The notes under the pieces were generated by a model, which made no database searches, was not told the origin of the DNA, and saw only the letters and a list, made by a program, of their open reading frames with translations. A stretch of DNA of 64,000 nucleotides from Macrotrachela quadricornifera (taxonomy: Eukaryota > Rotifera > Eurotatoria > Philodinida > Philodinidae). The position numbers and the translations under genes are program-made. Of the stretch, positions 48,687 to 60,211 are shown one piece after another. The stretch covers positions 113,371 to 177,370 of the forward strand of contig JAJEKB010021604.1 in NCBI GenBank assembly GCA_022393335.1, read 5' to 3'. How positions within the stretch are numbered: the first letter of the stretch is position 1; every line of letters begins with the position of its first letter.

Positions 48687-51023
48687 ATGAATAAATCAAA
48701 CGAAATAATAGTTGATGACAAGACGAACAAACAAACATTCAGTTCTTCTAAATTTATAACTGCAAATATAGGACGGCGACATGAAAATATTCGTACAGTT
48801 CAAAACTTTCTGTTAGTTTGGTTGGACAACAATGTTGATGAAATAAATAACAAGAATTGCGTCAACACAATTTCTCGATTAAGGGAAGTTATTAATAACA
48901 TATATACATTTACCGACGTGGATAAATGTATTAGTTTCATTACTGATATCCATAACGTCAAGATCTTTATGATTGTCTCTAGCTCATTTAGCCAACCCAT
49001 CATGCCTATTGTTCAACACATTCATCATGTAAATTCTGTTTATATTTTGTGTCAAAATGAGACGCAATATGAGCAACAACGACAGAAATGGACTAAAATA
49101 CAAGGTATTTATACAGATATAACACCAATCTATGAAGCACTTAAAAAAGTCGTTAGAGACTGCGATCACAATATGGTCTCGATTAGTTTCCTTAATTCAA
49201 GTGATGAAAATTTAAAAACGAATCTCGATGAACTCGATCGATCCTTCATGTATACGCAAATAATGAAGGAAATCATACTTACAATTAATTTCGAAGAAAT
49301 TCATATTAATGAATTTTTCACGTACTGTCGTGAACAATTCGTCGGAAATACCATACAATTACAGAATGTTGATGAACTCCAAAATGAATACCGTCACCAC
49401 CAGCCAATTTGGTGGTACACTTACAGCAGCATTCTTTATTCCATGCTTAATAAAGCGTTACGAACAATGGAAGTCGATCTTATTATACAGATGGGTTTTT
49501 TTATTCGAGATCTTCATGAACATATCGCTCGATTACATTCTGAACAATTAAATGGAAAACACTCTCTGAATTCCTTTACTGTATTTCGTGGTCAAGGTTT
49601 GTTTCAGCCAGATTTTGATCAATTGATGAAAACAATAGGTGGATTAATATCGTTCAATAATTTCTTATCAACAAGTTTTGATCAGGAAGTATCACTTGCT
49701 TTCGCTGAAAGTAATCTATCTAATCCTAATTTAATAGGTGTCCTCTTTGAAATCACTGTTAATCCAACAATACCATCGACGCCTTTTGGTAATATTTGTG
49801 ACATTAGTTATTACCACGCAGAAGAAGAAATTCTATTTTCAATGCATTCCATCTTTCGTATTGGCCAGATAAAACAAATTAGTGGAAATAATCGTCTTTG
49901 GCAAGTGAAATTAACACAGACCAGTGACAATGACCCACAATTGCATGCTTTAACTGAATATTTACGGCAAGAGACGTTTCCTCAAGCGCAGGGTTGGTAT
50001 CGACTGGGCCAATTGCTGATTAGTATGGGTCAATTTGACAAGGCTCAAGAATTATGTGATCTACTTCTTAAACAGAGAAGTAATGAGGGCGAAAAAGGAC
50101 ATGTATATCATATGCTTGGATTGATCAAGAATGGCCAAGGAAAATACGAAGAAGCAATCGGCCTTTTTGAGAGATCACTCGAAGTCAAACAAAAAACTCT
50201 TTCTGAAAATCATCCTGACCTGGCTACTTCTTTCGGTAATATCGGTAAAGTGTATGACAGGATGGGTGAGTACCTGAAAGCACTTTCATCTCATGAAAAA
50301 GCACTTGAAATTCGACAAAAAGCTCTTCCATCAAATCATTCTGATTTGGCTAGCTCTAATAGAAACATCGGGAGAATTTATGACGCAATGGGTGAGTATT
50401 CGAAAGCACTTTCGTATTATGAAAAAGCACTTGAAATTCGACAAAAAGTTCTTCCTCCAAATCATCCTGATTTGGCTAATTGTTACAACAGCATCGGAGG
50501 GTTGTATTACGAGAGTCATGAGTATTCGAAAGCACTTTCATCTTATGAGAAAGCGCTTGAAATTTGGCAAAAAGCTCTTCCTCCGAATCATCCGACTCTA
50601 GCGACTTCTTACAACAATATCGGTTTGGTGTATAATCAAATGCAAGATTACTCGAAAGCACTTTCATATTATGAGAAAGTGCTTGAAATTGAGCAGAAAA
50701 CTCTTTCCGTGAATCATTCTAATTTGGCTTGTTCCTACAATAACATCGGATTGGTGTATTTCAGCATGGGAGAGTGCTCAAAAGCACTTTCATATTATGA
50801 GAAAGCGCTTGAAATTTGGCAAAAAACTCTTTCCATGAATCATTCTAAATTGGCTTGTTCCTACCATAACATCGGTTTGGTGTATGAGAAGATGAGTGAA
50901 TACTCAAAAGCACTTTGGTTTTTGGAACGAACTCTTGAAATTGGAAAATGTTCACTACCTGAAAATCATCCTAATCTTCAAAAAACACGAAAGAACATCG
51001 AACGTGTAAACAAGAAATTATAA
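48687..51023 (+). CDS. ADP-ribosyltransferase - tetratricopeptide repeat protein
   Basis: A 778-residue intronless protein counted from the first ATG of the frame (48687; the frame is open a little further upstream without ATG). Residues ~40-165 form an N-terminal alpha/beta-like region (NFLLVWLDNN, FTDVDKCISF, VKIFMIVSSS, VNSVYILC) that I cannot name. Residues ~240-410 resemble arginine-type mono-ADP-ribosyltransferases with the R-S-E set: VFRGQG (Arg301), FLSTSF (328-330), and AEEEILF (Glu379 and Glu381). About eight TPRs of 42 residues fill ~451-771, kinesin-light-chain-like (KALSYYEKALEI...NHPDLA). The enzyme would transfer ADP-ribose from NAD to arginine on partners chosen by the TPRs. 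No signal peptide, so presumably cytosolic. This fusion type is multiplied in bdelloids. Confidence 0.85.
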   Translation: MNKSNEIIVDDKTNKQTFSSSKFITANIGRRHENIRTVQNFLLVWLDNNVDEINNKNCVNTISRLREVINNIYTFTDVDKCISFITDIHNVKIFMIVSSSFSQPIMPIVQHIHHVNSVYILCQNETQYEQQRQKWTKIQGIYTDITPIYEALKKVVRDCDHNMVSISFLNSSDENLKTNLDELDRSFMYTQIMKEIILTINFEEIHINEFFTYCREQFVGNTIQLQNVDELQNEYRHHQPIWWYTYSSILYSMLNKALRTMEVDLIIQMGFFIRDLHEHIARLHSEQLNGKHSLNSFTVFRGQGLFQPDFDQLMKTIGGLISFNNFLSTSFDQEVSLAFAESNLSNPNLIGVLFEITVNPTIPSTPFGNICDISYYHAEEEILFSMHSIFRIGQIKQISGNNRLWQVKLTQTSDNDPQLHALTEYLRQETFPQAQGWYRLGQLLISMGQFDKAQELCDLLLKQRSNEGEKGHVYHMLGLIKNGQGKYEEAIGLFERSLEVKQKTLSENHPDLATSFGNIGKVYDRMGEYLKALSSHEKALEIRQKALPSNHSDLASSNRNIGRIYDAMGEYSKALSYYEKALEIRQKVLPPNHPDLANCYNSIGGLYYESHEYSKALSSYEKALEIWQKALPPNHPTLATSYNNIGLVYNQMQDYSKALSYYEKVLEIEQKTLSVNHSNLACSYNNIGLVYFSMGECSKALSYYEKALEIWQKTLSMNHSKLACSYHNIGLVYEKMSEYSKALWFLERTLEIGKCSLPENHPNLQKTRKNIERVNKKL

Positions 51024-51439
51024 ATGTTTTTTTGTTGGTTTATTTAAGAAAGATTTTAAATAGATGATTATTGAAATTGTAAAAGATGCGAATGTATGGA
51101 AACTCTTTATTTTGTTGATTATGTAATAATTTAGCTTAATCTTTTCAATTATGGAATGATTGACATAATATGTAAGATTGCTTTTGATGATTGATTGGAA
51201 AATTTCAAATCTAATTATATATCTATTAAATAATTTGCTTTATTCAACTAATGTCTCATCTTTCCTAAGCTCAAATTTCTTAATATTATTTCTATACTCC
51301 CTCACAGGCATGTCTGCGATAGAGTTGTAGCGATCATTTTTTTTTGAAGAACAATATAAAAATCTATGAATTCGAACAAAAACAATCCGAAAAGATCTAT
51401 TAAAAACTGATATATCAACAGTCTAAAAAGACTTCCTGA

Positions 51440-51580
51440 AAACTGGCATATTAATTAAAATGGGACGGATCTACATGAAAAAATATCAATATTCATCTGC
51501 GTTAAATTACTACAATCACCCATACAAAATTCGAAAGCATTGTCTACTCTCAGGTCATCTAGTCAAAAGCGAAATTATAA
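51440..51580 (+). pseudogene. TPR remnant of a second ART-TPR-like gene
   Basis: A short stretch reads MGRIYMKKYQYSSALNYYN and then KIRKHCLLSGH, i.e. one TPR with the same consensus as the neighbouring gene; on the 5' side LPENWHIN lies in the same reading with a stop between. The remainder of the frame (to 51726) loses TPR character. It is best read as a decayed fragment of a tandem or dispersed copy. Confidence 0.5.
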
Positions 51581-51726
51581 AAAACGCGTGTACTTGCAAG
51601 AAATTTTTTATAACATACATTCAAATACATGTACTGCGCTATCACATTCATCCAAAACACATGACTCACATTGAAATACCAAAGTATCAACTATGGTTAT
51701 CCACAAGATACTCAAGCTATCCCTAA

Positions 51727-52059
51727 GCCGCACATGTCAATGCAAAAAAGCAGTACACACGACAATCACCAGTGAAGTAATTCTGTATTGACATACAAGA
51801 ATTTCGTTTTTTTGTCGACGTATTATTATCCTTCATCAAAATAGAATCACTCTTCTATAATCAGGTGATATCTTGAGAAAAAACCTCTTTATTTTTTCAA
51901 ATAATTGATAATTATGAGCATTCATGCATAAGTTTCGTAAAGCCAATCTTTCATGTTAATACATTTAAAGAAAAAGAAAAGCAACGGTCAATTCTTTTTC
52001 TATTAAGTATAAAACCAAGCATAAGAGGTAACAATCAATCTTGTCGGTGATCCGATTGT
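51727..52059. other. Intergenic, no gene seen
   Basis: AT-rich spacer between the TPR remnant and the dead GH172 gene. Confidence 0.4.
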
Positions 52060-52960
52060 ATTTTAACCCTCATAGAGAAGAAATTTAAAACCACGATCAT
52101 CGAGAACATCACCATTTCTCCATTCAAAACGAAAACCATTATCAAAAATAGATTGGATCTAGATCATGCATACGATAAGCAGGCCATTCCAATTAACTAT
52201 TAGATGCCTGTCGAAAATGTATAAAACCTAACACTTCAAAATGAAATTGTCCACCATCGAACTAATAAGCGCTGTCGAAATAATCTTCCGTACTTATTGA
52301 AATAATAACACTAGAAAATACTTGTTCATAATCTAGATAAGCATGATAAGATCTTTCGAGAAATTTGAGATTTCCACTGCTAACTACTGAAGTATGTAAA
52401 AGAAGAAGACCACTACCAATTGGAATATCGACAATTGAGACTCAAGCAAATGGATCATACGTTTTATTTTCAATTTTACGTAAAGTTAGACGTGCATTAA
52501 TTGGAAGTAGATAGTCTTGAAATGCAGTTGGTAAATTTTCGGTGTCACGTACGATAACCCAGATAATTTTTCTATCAGTTGTACCGATCGGTAAATAATT
52601 AATTACTCGAATAGATCTTTGAAAGGAAACTCGACTAGAGTATGAAGAAAAATTGAAAAATGAAAAACCAGATGAAATAGTAGCTTATAAATTATTATAC
52701 CAAACACCATCTTTCGCACATTTTGCCCATCCATTTCGTACCCCAATATGCAGTTTAATCGTTAAAACCAACTCCAGTTACCATATGAACTAAAAATTGA
52801 ATAGATGAAACGCTTTCATCATTGACATAGTAGGAAAATGTCGATAGATTGATCGCTAGAGAGAAAGACAGACAGTTGTTCTCAAGATTATCTGAAAGAA
52901 CAAATAAACAAAATTTTGCCTGAATGAACTGTCGTTCAAAAATGCGTGAGAACATCCTAT
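52060..52960 (-). pseudogene. GH172 (DUF2961) glycoside hydrolase pseudogene
   Basis: On the minus strand, C-terminal GH172/DUF2961 landmarks appear in order: VNDESVSSIQFLVHMVTGVG (~52830), WGTKWMGKMCERWCL-like text after a frame change (~52740), KIIWVIVRDTENLP (~52570), LPINARLTLRKIENKTYDPF (~52490), VDIPIGSGLLLLHTSVVSSG (~52420), STEDYFDSAY then FDGGQFHF (~52270), AYRMHDLDPI (~52165). TED is the conserved acidic motif of the family. At least six in-frame stops and several frameshifts interrupt it, and the N-terminal third is missing. GH172 enzymes (fructan- and arabinofuranoside-type substrates) are bacterial and fungal, so this is probably a decayed horizontally acquired gene. Confidence 0.8.
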
Positions 52961-53144
52961 GATGCACTAGCTGTAAGCGTATAATTAAAAATTTCAGCTT
53001 ACCAAAAGTATCATATCTTCAATTTTGATCAAAAACATGTTTTTATCATGAGAATTTCCTCATTTGTATACAACCATTGAGAGGAGAGGCCAAGACCAAA
53101 TGTTTACAAGCCTCGAGCTTGTAGAGATATGAGTGATGATAATC

Positions 53145-53985
53145 CCATTACACTCGGTATTGTTCCACGAACACACTACTTACCATGTCCCTCCGCTGCT
53201 GTAACCACCTTGTTACCCGAAATAAAATATATCCTAAAAATTGAGGAATATGAGTTGATTTGGTGTAATGAGCTCGATATCCCAAAATGAAATATATCCT
53301 CAAAGCTGAGTAATGTGAATGATTTTTGTGTATTACTCTTTGGGTAACAGCAATGTCTGGTAGATTGATTTGCTAATTTTTTTGACGGTTTGACGAATAG
53401 GCGCATATTTTTGAAAAAAATTATAGATAGGATTATTGCGATTTATGCTTTTGAAAATTGAGCGCAATATAGCGGTTCAATTCTATCATTTCAATTGTGC
53501 TGGTTGAAATAAAATGCGTTTTATTTTCGATTTGGCTGATCATTCATTCGAAATGTTGGGCATGCATCTACGTTTTGGATAGGTCTCTGACACGTTGCGA
53601 GCACCCACATTGACTACTTTCCCTACTTATCTCGCTTTGCGAACACCCTCACTAGCTGCTTTACCTGCGAATCTTCATAGCAGTCGATCCCTTAGTTGAA
53701 GTCGGTTGGAGAATAAGAAGGATTTTTTGACAGATGTTTGGAGTAACGAAATGGTTATACCAAAGCAGCTCGTATTTCTCAAACTTGAGCATATAATTTA
53801 TTTTAGGGTAACGAGGTGATTACACCAAATCCACTCGTATTCTTCAAGTTCTATGATGGATGTGTTTTTTTGTGGGGTAATGAGTCATTACTCCTCGGTG
53901 TAATGTGTGGAATGAATGTCAATTTACTTTCGTTGACTATATGTTAGGGTATCCTGACGACTGGCTGTCGATACCCGGTGTAATA
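53145..53985. mobile_element. Inverted-repeat element, ~840 bp (diverged arms)
   Basis: The ends are ATTACACTCGGTATTG on the left and GATACCCGGTGTAATAG on the right. Inside, GATTTGGTGTAATGAGCTCG with AAATATATCCTC near 53257-53310 is matched by the complement of TTATTTTAGGGTAACGAGGT and GATTACACCAAATCCAC near 53800-53850. The arms have drifted more than in the other elements. No gene inside. Confidence 0.55.
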
Positions 53986-54569
53986 GTGTTATGACATCTA
54001 TAACAAACATACAAAAACGCATTTCACTTTTTTCCGTATCACATTTCCTTCAGTCGACGAAATGGTAATTTTAAAAACTTTTGAAACCTAATCACACCAA
54101 TTCATTCTTTGCCCTTAAAAGCGCTTCAGTCAAATTTTATAAAAAAATTCATTTCTTCGGACTAAAAAAACATTTTTCGCAAAACCATAAAAAACTAATG
54201 GTGTCATGCAATTCCCCGACCTCAAAAACTCTTTCTAGAAATTTTTAGGAACTATTACATTCTAGTATTATCAATATAATCGTCGCTGTTTTCTGATTGG
54301 TTAGGACGGATCGACAGGCAAACTTCAAAGGAATTTACGGCTGTATAATCCTTTCTTTCTGAAAAGGAACCACATTCATTTTCTTATTAATAATGATCCT
54401 TATATAACAATAGAAGAGATGGAAGATTAAACTAATCTAAGTCACAACATTACTCCAGAAATCATTTCTGATCATTTTTGATATAAGAAAAATAACCGCT
54501 TGTTACATTTCTCAGTAACTAAACAATTTTGTATAAATAAATAAAACTTAGAAAAGTTTGTAAAAATAA
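53986..54569. other. Intergenic, no gene seen
   Basis: No repeat or coding feature supported in this stretch. Confidence 0.4.
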
Positions 54570-54890
54570 ATATCTTTATTTACAATCTTTTGTAAATCAA
54601 TTGGTCCTGTTTTTATACACCATATTGAATGCAGACAAACTATCAACTATTATTATTACATTAACAATTGTGTACAACTTCTTATCAATGAATTTAATCA
54701 TCAAGAACCATTAATTGGTACATATGATATTAAACTCGTCTATGATAATGAAAAATCTCATGTGTTACAAAGCTGTTTATGATTATTTTGAATGAAAAGA
54801 TAACACAATAATATTACATCCATATAATTTGTCACATCTCGCAGCATGTTAATTTAATCAAACAAAACAAAATCGTTGCATGATACTATG
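54570..54890 (+). pseudogene. Possible coding remnant, family unknown
   Basis: A frame without a start is open for 70 codons up to TGA at 54780-54782, reading IECRQTINYYYYINNC, then LLINEFNHQEPLIGTYDIKL and VLQSCL. Further on, another frame gives IILHPYNLSHLAAC. Residue composition is protein-like and unlike the flanking poly-A/T-rich DNA, but I do not recognise the family. It could be an exon of a larger gene or a broken copy. Confidence 0.3.
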
Positions 54891-57800
54891 ATCACATTCA
54901 TATATTATTTGAATAAAAAAAATGCTTGACAATTAAATAGAATGAATGCAATTATGTGTGAAAAATAAAATAAATTGTTGAATTTATTCTATATTTCTTT
55001 TTTATTCCATCATTACTATTTATTTCAGCTGTACACACAATATTTATGGTCAAATAAGTATTAGAAAAGGCACATATAGATGAAAATATGATTTACACAA
55101 ACATAGTTTCTATTAAAATTTTATTATTATGATATTAATTGAAGATTGATGAAATAGTATGGGAAAATAAAGTTTCATTTAATCTATCATCTCATAAAAA
55201 AAGAAAATTTCTTCATGCCTTCTCAACACAAATAAAATATCCTACTTACTAATTTTGAATTATCCTAAGTATAACTGAGACAAAAAAAAAGATTTTTGAT
55301 TGAAGAATTCTTGTGTTTTCTAGGTTTTCTTTTATATTTGAATTTGAAATAGACAGCTACTCACCCTAGAAGTATGTTTTTTCAGTTTTTATGAGTATTG
55401 TTCATTGCTTTAGCTTTTCTCCATTATATATAAGCTATTATTAAACAGAATTATTGTATTTATCAACTATGTTTCCATCAGATATGCACCAAAAGCACTT
55501 ATATACATGTTTTGTGATTATTTATTCAAAACTAAACTTGATTAGTTAATAATATAAAATTAGTAGAATCAAAAGTTTTAGATAATTAATGAAATAAATA
55601 CTATCGAATTGCAATAAAATACATTTTAACATTTTATTTCAATCCAGATCTATCAAGACGATATCGTTCACAATTCGAAAACAGGCTGTAAACGATGTTA
55701 AAACGGAATATTTCTGGCAGCATACCGTGAATATACGGCCTGTTTTTGGTCCGTATTATCTGGTACACAATTACAAGCAGTATTGTATCCGTATCGTAAA
55801 CGAATTGTATTTGGCCGTTTCCTCCCTACTTTATGGATATGATACAGTTACCTATTTTATACTGTTAAGTCAGAGTAAACAGCCGCAAACATACTGTTTT
55901 TTTTTTCTATTCTGCTTATTCCAAGACGAGACTTTCCTAGTCTTGAATCCTGATAGATTTCTATATCATTTTAACATGTAATATATATGGTACTGATTAA
56001 TTTATTTGGGTGGCTGGATTCTTTTTTTTTTACCATGCATAACTGGTAAAAAAAACTTATTGCGACCTGATACATTATGGAAATAGTATAATAAAAAGAA
56101 TTAAGCCATTCAATATTACAGAGTAATATTTTCAATAATCTAAAACTAAAAAAATCAAATCTATCTCAATAAATACTTTTACTATTTATCTGGATGTTAA
56201 AATTAATCTTGAAATAGTATTCGGTGACTTTTTATAAAAATAGCAAACATTGCGTAAATAATTACTCGATATATTCCATAAACTAACCACCGAAACATTA
56301 CAAAAATCGTTTAAAAACGGTGCGTAAACTGTATTTGATGATGAATTGTAAACGATGTCCGGTAAAACATCTCGTTATATTCCCTACTATTCGTAAACGA
56401 AAAATATCACTCTCCATAAAATCACCGTTTTTTATCGGTTTACTGTCGTTGACGGACTGTGTATATTGGCATAAGAACTCACGTAATATTTCATCTCGAC
56501 CTTTTTACAAGTATCACTTGATATCTTTAGAAAAATAAATAAAACACAAAAATTTGCACATATTCATGGAAAAATGTATAAAAAGAAAGAAGAAAAAACA
56601 AATATTTTCGAAAATATTTCTTCTTATTTTCTTTCTTTTTATACATTTTTATATGAATATTTGCGTTTTTTTTTTTGTTTTTCATTTATTTTTCTGATAA
56701 TATCAAATAAGACTTATTGAAAGATGAAGATACAGTATTATGTGATTTGAAATAACATGTTTAAATGTATTTTATTGCAGTTTCGTACAATTTATTTTGT
56801 CAAATTGTTAAATTAATTATTTTTGTTTGAATTTAGTTCAACAATAAATCGAAATGACAGTATTAATTTATAAAAAAATTCGTATTTAGAATTGAATTCA
56901 ACGACTAATAAATGAGTAAGTATCATATCAAGGAAATCATTTTTTTTTTATCAAAGATAGCTAATCCAAATGTAAATATGAATGGATATAATTAAATTAT
57001 ATATTTTTCTATAAAATCAATAAAAACAAAAAAGTTAAAAATCTTATATGTTTGTATAATAATTGTTGATTTTTTCATAATAAAAGCATAAAATAGAATC
57101 AAAAATTGTTTTAATTATAATTAGTTTTATTCATTTTACTTCATATTGTAGGACTAGATTTACTAAATGAAAAAGACACTTCTACGATGAAATAAATATA
57201 GTAATGTTACAATATGAAGTAATGAGAATAAAACTTGTTATAATTGATACAAAGATTTTTTTAGGATTTGAGAATTTTCTTATCTAACATTTACAATCTT
57301 TATGTAAATAAGTAGAATTTAATGTACTCCTAAAATAACTTATACATATGTCATGTGTATGTGGATAAAGAGTTATCAGTCGATAGTTTTTTACCAATTC
57401 TAACGACATAAAATATCATTAATATCAAGATATAGAAAAATCTAGACAAGAAAAAAAAGAGTTTAGCAGTCATTTATCTTATCAGAAAAAAAATGTTTTT
57501 GTATTTCTGAAACTATAGTAAAATACCTATGAATGATATTTATATTTGATGGGATGTGGAAAAATCTTATTCATCTTCTACCTTTATAATAAAATGATCA
57601 CTTATTCGAATTGTGATAAACAATTATGCATTATATTTGTAATGAATGATAAATAGGAAAATCGTTTTATCTGTTTTGGAGGATCGATGTTATTTATTTT
57701 ATGTTTTAAGCTTAGTTTAAGAATATATTATATTAGAAAAAATGTCATTTAATTATTTTTCTTGAAACAATTCTTGCTAAATTCTTTGAAGAAATGTTTT

Positions 57801-58875
57801 TGAAGTATCTTAGATTTTATTTATGAATTCTACCTTTTTTTGAGCATTTACGAAAAATGAGATAATGATATTATAGAGACAAAAAATAAATTATCTGCTC
57901 GTATTTTTTTCATAAAATAGTTTAAAACTATTGAAATATCAAAAAAAAGAAAAAGAACTTAAATTAAATTGTTGTAAAGATTTCTGAATATTTTGAGTGA
58001 ATTTATAAATAATTATCAATATTTAATGAATATTTTGCTTCGAATTCGTATCATCAAAATCGCGAAAAAATCGGCAATTAATCACAATTTAAAAAAAACA
58101 ACATTTACCAATTATCGATATAAAACATAATAGATTTTCTTTTTTTAATTTTTAAAATAAGAAAAATATATTTTCAGAATTTTTTTCATATATTTTTCCT
58201 TACTATTTTGAAAAAGAAACATGTTGTAATAAATAAAACTTTGTCAGCAAACATTTTGTGCTAATGAAAGAAGAAAAAAAATGTTTAGATAATGTTTGAA
58301 TAGCTCATTTGTTAATATTTTAATAGTTTTCATATATCAGTGATCCTTCGAATATCTACAATCATTCAACGACTTTTAAATAAATTACGATAGTGAGTAT
58401 TATTTTATAAAAATGAATTGTTATTTTATTATTTAGGTTAATTTCTATATTAATATGACGGAGTAAGTTTTATTTATAGAAAAAAATAATTTTTTTTTAA
58501 TTTAAATTGCTTTAATATTAATATAAACGAATAAGTTATTATAAATAAAATAATAATTTCTTTTTCTTTAAATTAATTGAATATTAATATGGATTCTAGA
58601 TATATTTAATTGAAAAAAAACAATTCCATCATGTACGAAACTTAAGGATTGTTGTATATGTGCGCATCGAGACATGATCATAGTCTTAGAGTCACCTATT
58701 AGAATCTGAATAGATCATTCGAGTTACTGAAATAATCATGATATAATATAACGATTATCGGACTAATAAATTGTGATTAATCACCGGCTTTTTTTGAGAC
58801 TTTGATCACATTGGAAGTATGTTAAATGTATATGTACTTTAAAAATCATCTATCGACGAGTATACTACATAATCT
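54891..58875. other. 4-kb very AT-rich region without genes
   Basis: Long A and T runs and no supported coding sequence. A slightly GC-richer block at ~55640-55880 and another at ~56310-56520 share the word GTAAACGATGT and many CGTAAAC/GGTAAAAC words; their open frames show no domain. Hairpins are at 56548-56672 and ~57105-57250 (ACTTCATATTGTA / TACAATATGAAGT). An AATATTAATAT-based repeat recurs near 58450, 58514 and 58572. Confidence 0.5.
56548..56672. repeat. ~60-bp-arm hairpin
   Basis: AATTTGCACATATTCATGGA...AAATGTATAAAAAGAAAG is followed by its near-complement (CTTTCTTTTTATACATTTTT...ATGAATATTTGC) with the turn at ATTTTCGAAAAT. It is a compact palindrome, probably a very short MITE. Confidence 0.65.
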
Positions 58876-60097
58876 TGTTACTGATGAGAAAGAACATATT
58901 TAGATGTGGAAGCCCTTTAGATTTTATCTTTTGATCCAAAGTAGAAATCGATGAGATATAAGAAATCTGAAAAAGATTCATTCCTTGTGCTTTTCTTTCT
59001 ATAATATCGAGTTTCTAGGCCATTCTCTTGTTGACACGACAGTTGAGCCCTTCTATATGCAATTTTGCTGAAAATCTGTGACGAACGCCATAAACATAGG
59101 TCAGTATGATAAATAGTGAGTAGCAGCTGCCGAAATTTATTTCTTTAAGATTTTTTAATAAATTCTCATATACTTTGGAATAATCCTAGCATAATTTCTG
59201 AGAATGAGAGCTTAATGAAGATGAGGGGGGGGGTGTGAAGACAAAGATGAGAGTGTAGTAAAATACTTATATAGCTAGTAAGTTTCAATAAATCCTAAGT
59301 TTAGAAATTAATCCTGTATAGAAAATAAATCCAAAAAAATAAATTTTGTTAGTCTGTCAAATTGAGAATAAAGTGAGATCAAGAATGAGAGTTAGAGTTA
59401 AGATGAAGGTGAGGATAAGTGTATAGATGCAGATAGTGGTTAGTGCTGACACGGTGAAAGGGGTGGTGAGGGTCAACTGTCGATGTATTCATCTTCTTCA
59501 TAGCATTCAAGATTTTCCGCAAAACTATTTTTTCGAGTTTTCGTCTGAAAACTTGTCCATGTCAAGTCTCTAGATAAACTAGACTATGTACAACATTTCA
59601 GAATTATTTTAAGATAATCTATATCAGTTATGAATGCTTTAAAATATCGAGATTTTCTACAATGTCTGTTAAATAGAGTCTATATATTACAATACTCATA
59701 TCTGGTAAAAAGTAACTTTAAAAAATTCTGAAATTTTGCACATAGCCCAGTCTATCTAGAGACTTGGCATGGACAAGTTCTCAGGTCAAAACTCAACAAA
59801 ATAGTTTTGCTGAAAATCTTGAGTCCTATGAGGAAAATGATTTAGAAGCTCGATATCTCATAAAGAAAGGGACAAGATAATGAATCTTTTTCAGATATCT
59901 TATCATCAAGTTTTACTTATGGCCAAAAGATGGAACCTAAACGGATTCAACACCAGAGATGTCCATAGCGGCAGATTTTTTCAGAAACCATCGCGGCGTG
60001 GTGCAGTAGCAATTTTTATAATACAGTCGCGGCAGCGGTAGATTTTCAACCACAATGGACATCTCTGTTCAACACCTAAATATGTTCCATCATCACA
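58876..60097. mobile_element. Foldback element carrying a nested MITE
   Basis: The left arm (~58876-59030; e.g. GAACATATTTAGATGTGGAA, TCTGAAAAAGATTCATT) recurs inverted at ~59850-60097 (AATGAATCTTTTTCAGATAT, CCTAAATATGTTCCATC). A second inner inverted repeat pairs ~59500-59610 with ~59735-59835 (ACTTGTCCATGTCAAGTCTC against GAGACTTGGCATGGACAAGT). The right arm is interrupted by the 114-bp MITE at 59954. No transposase. Confidence 0.75.
59954..60067. mobile_element. 114-bp hAT-type MITE with 8-bp target duplication
   Basis: Begins CAGAGATGTCCAT and ends with its exact complement. Both sides carry the 8-bp direct repeat TTCAACAC (59946-59953 and 60068-60075). An 8-bp duplication and CAGAG-type ends are typical of hAT elements. 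The core is rich in GCGGC words, unlike its surroundings. Confidence 0.85.
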
Positions 60098-60211
60098 AAA
60101 ATGTGATAAGAAATATAGATAAATAAACATAAATAATGATGAAATTTTCTATCTAAGTATACATTGATCTTTTTAGATATTTAAATATCATTATTTTTGT
60201 GTAAGGTGTAT

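Noticed and set aside
55727..56538. Two open frames in slightly GC-richer blocks
   Set aside because: Both blocks share short words and may be related repeats; the peptides have no recognisable feature.
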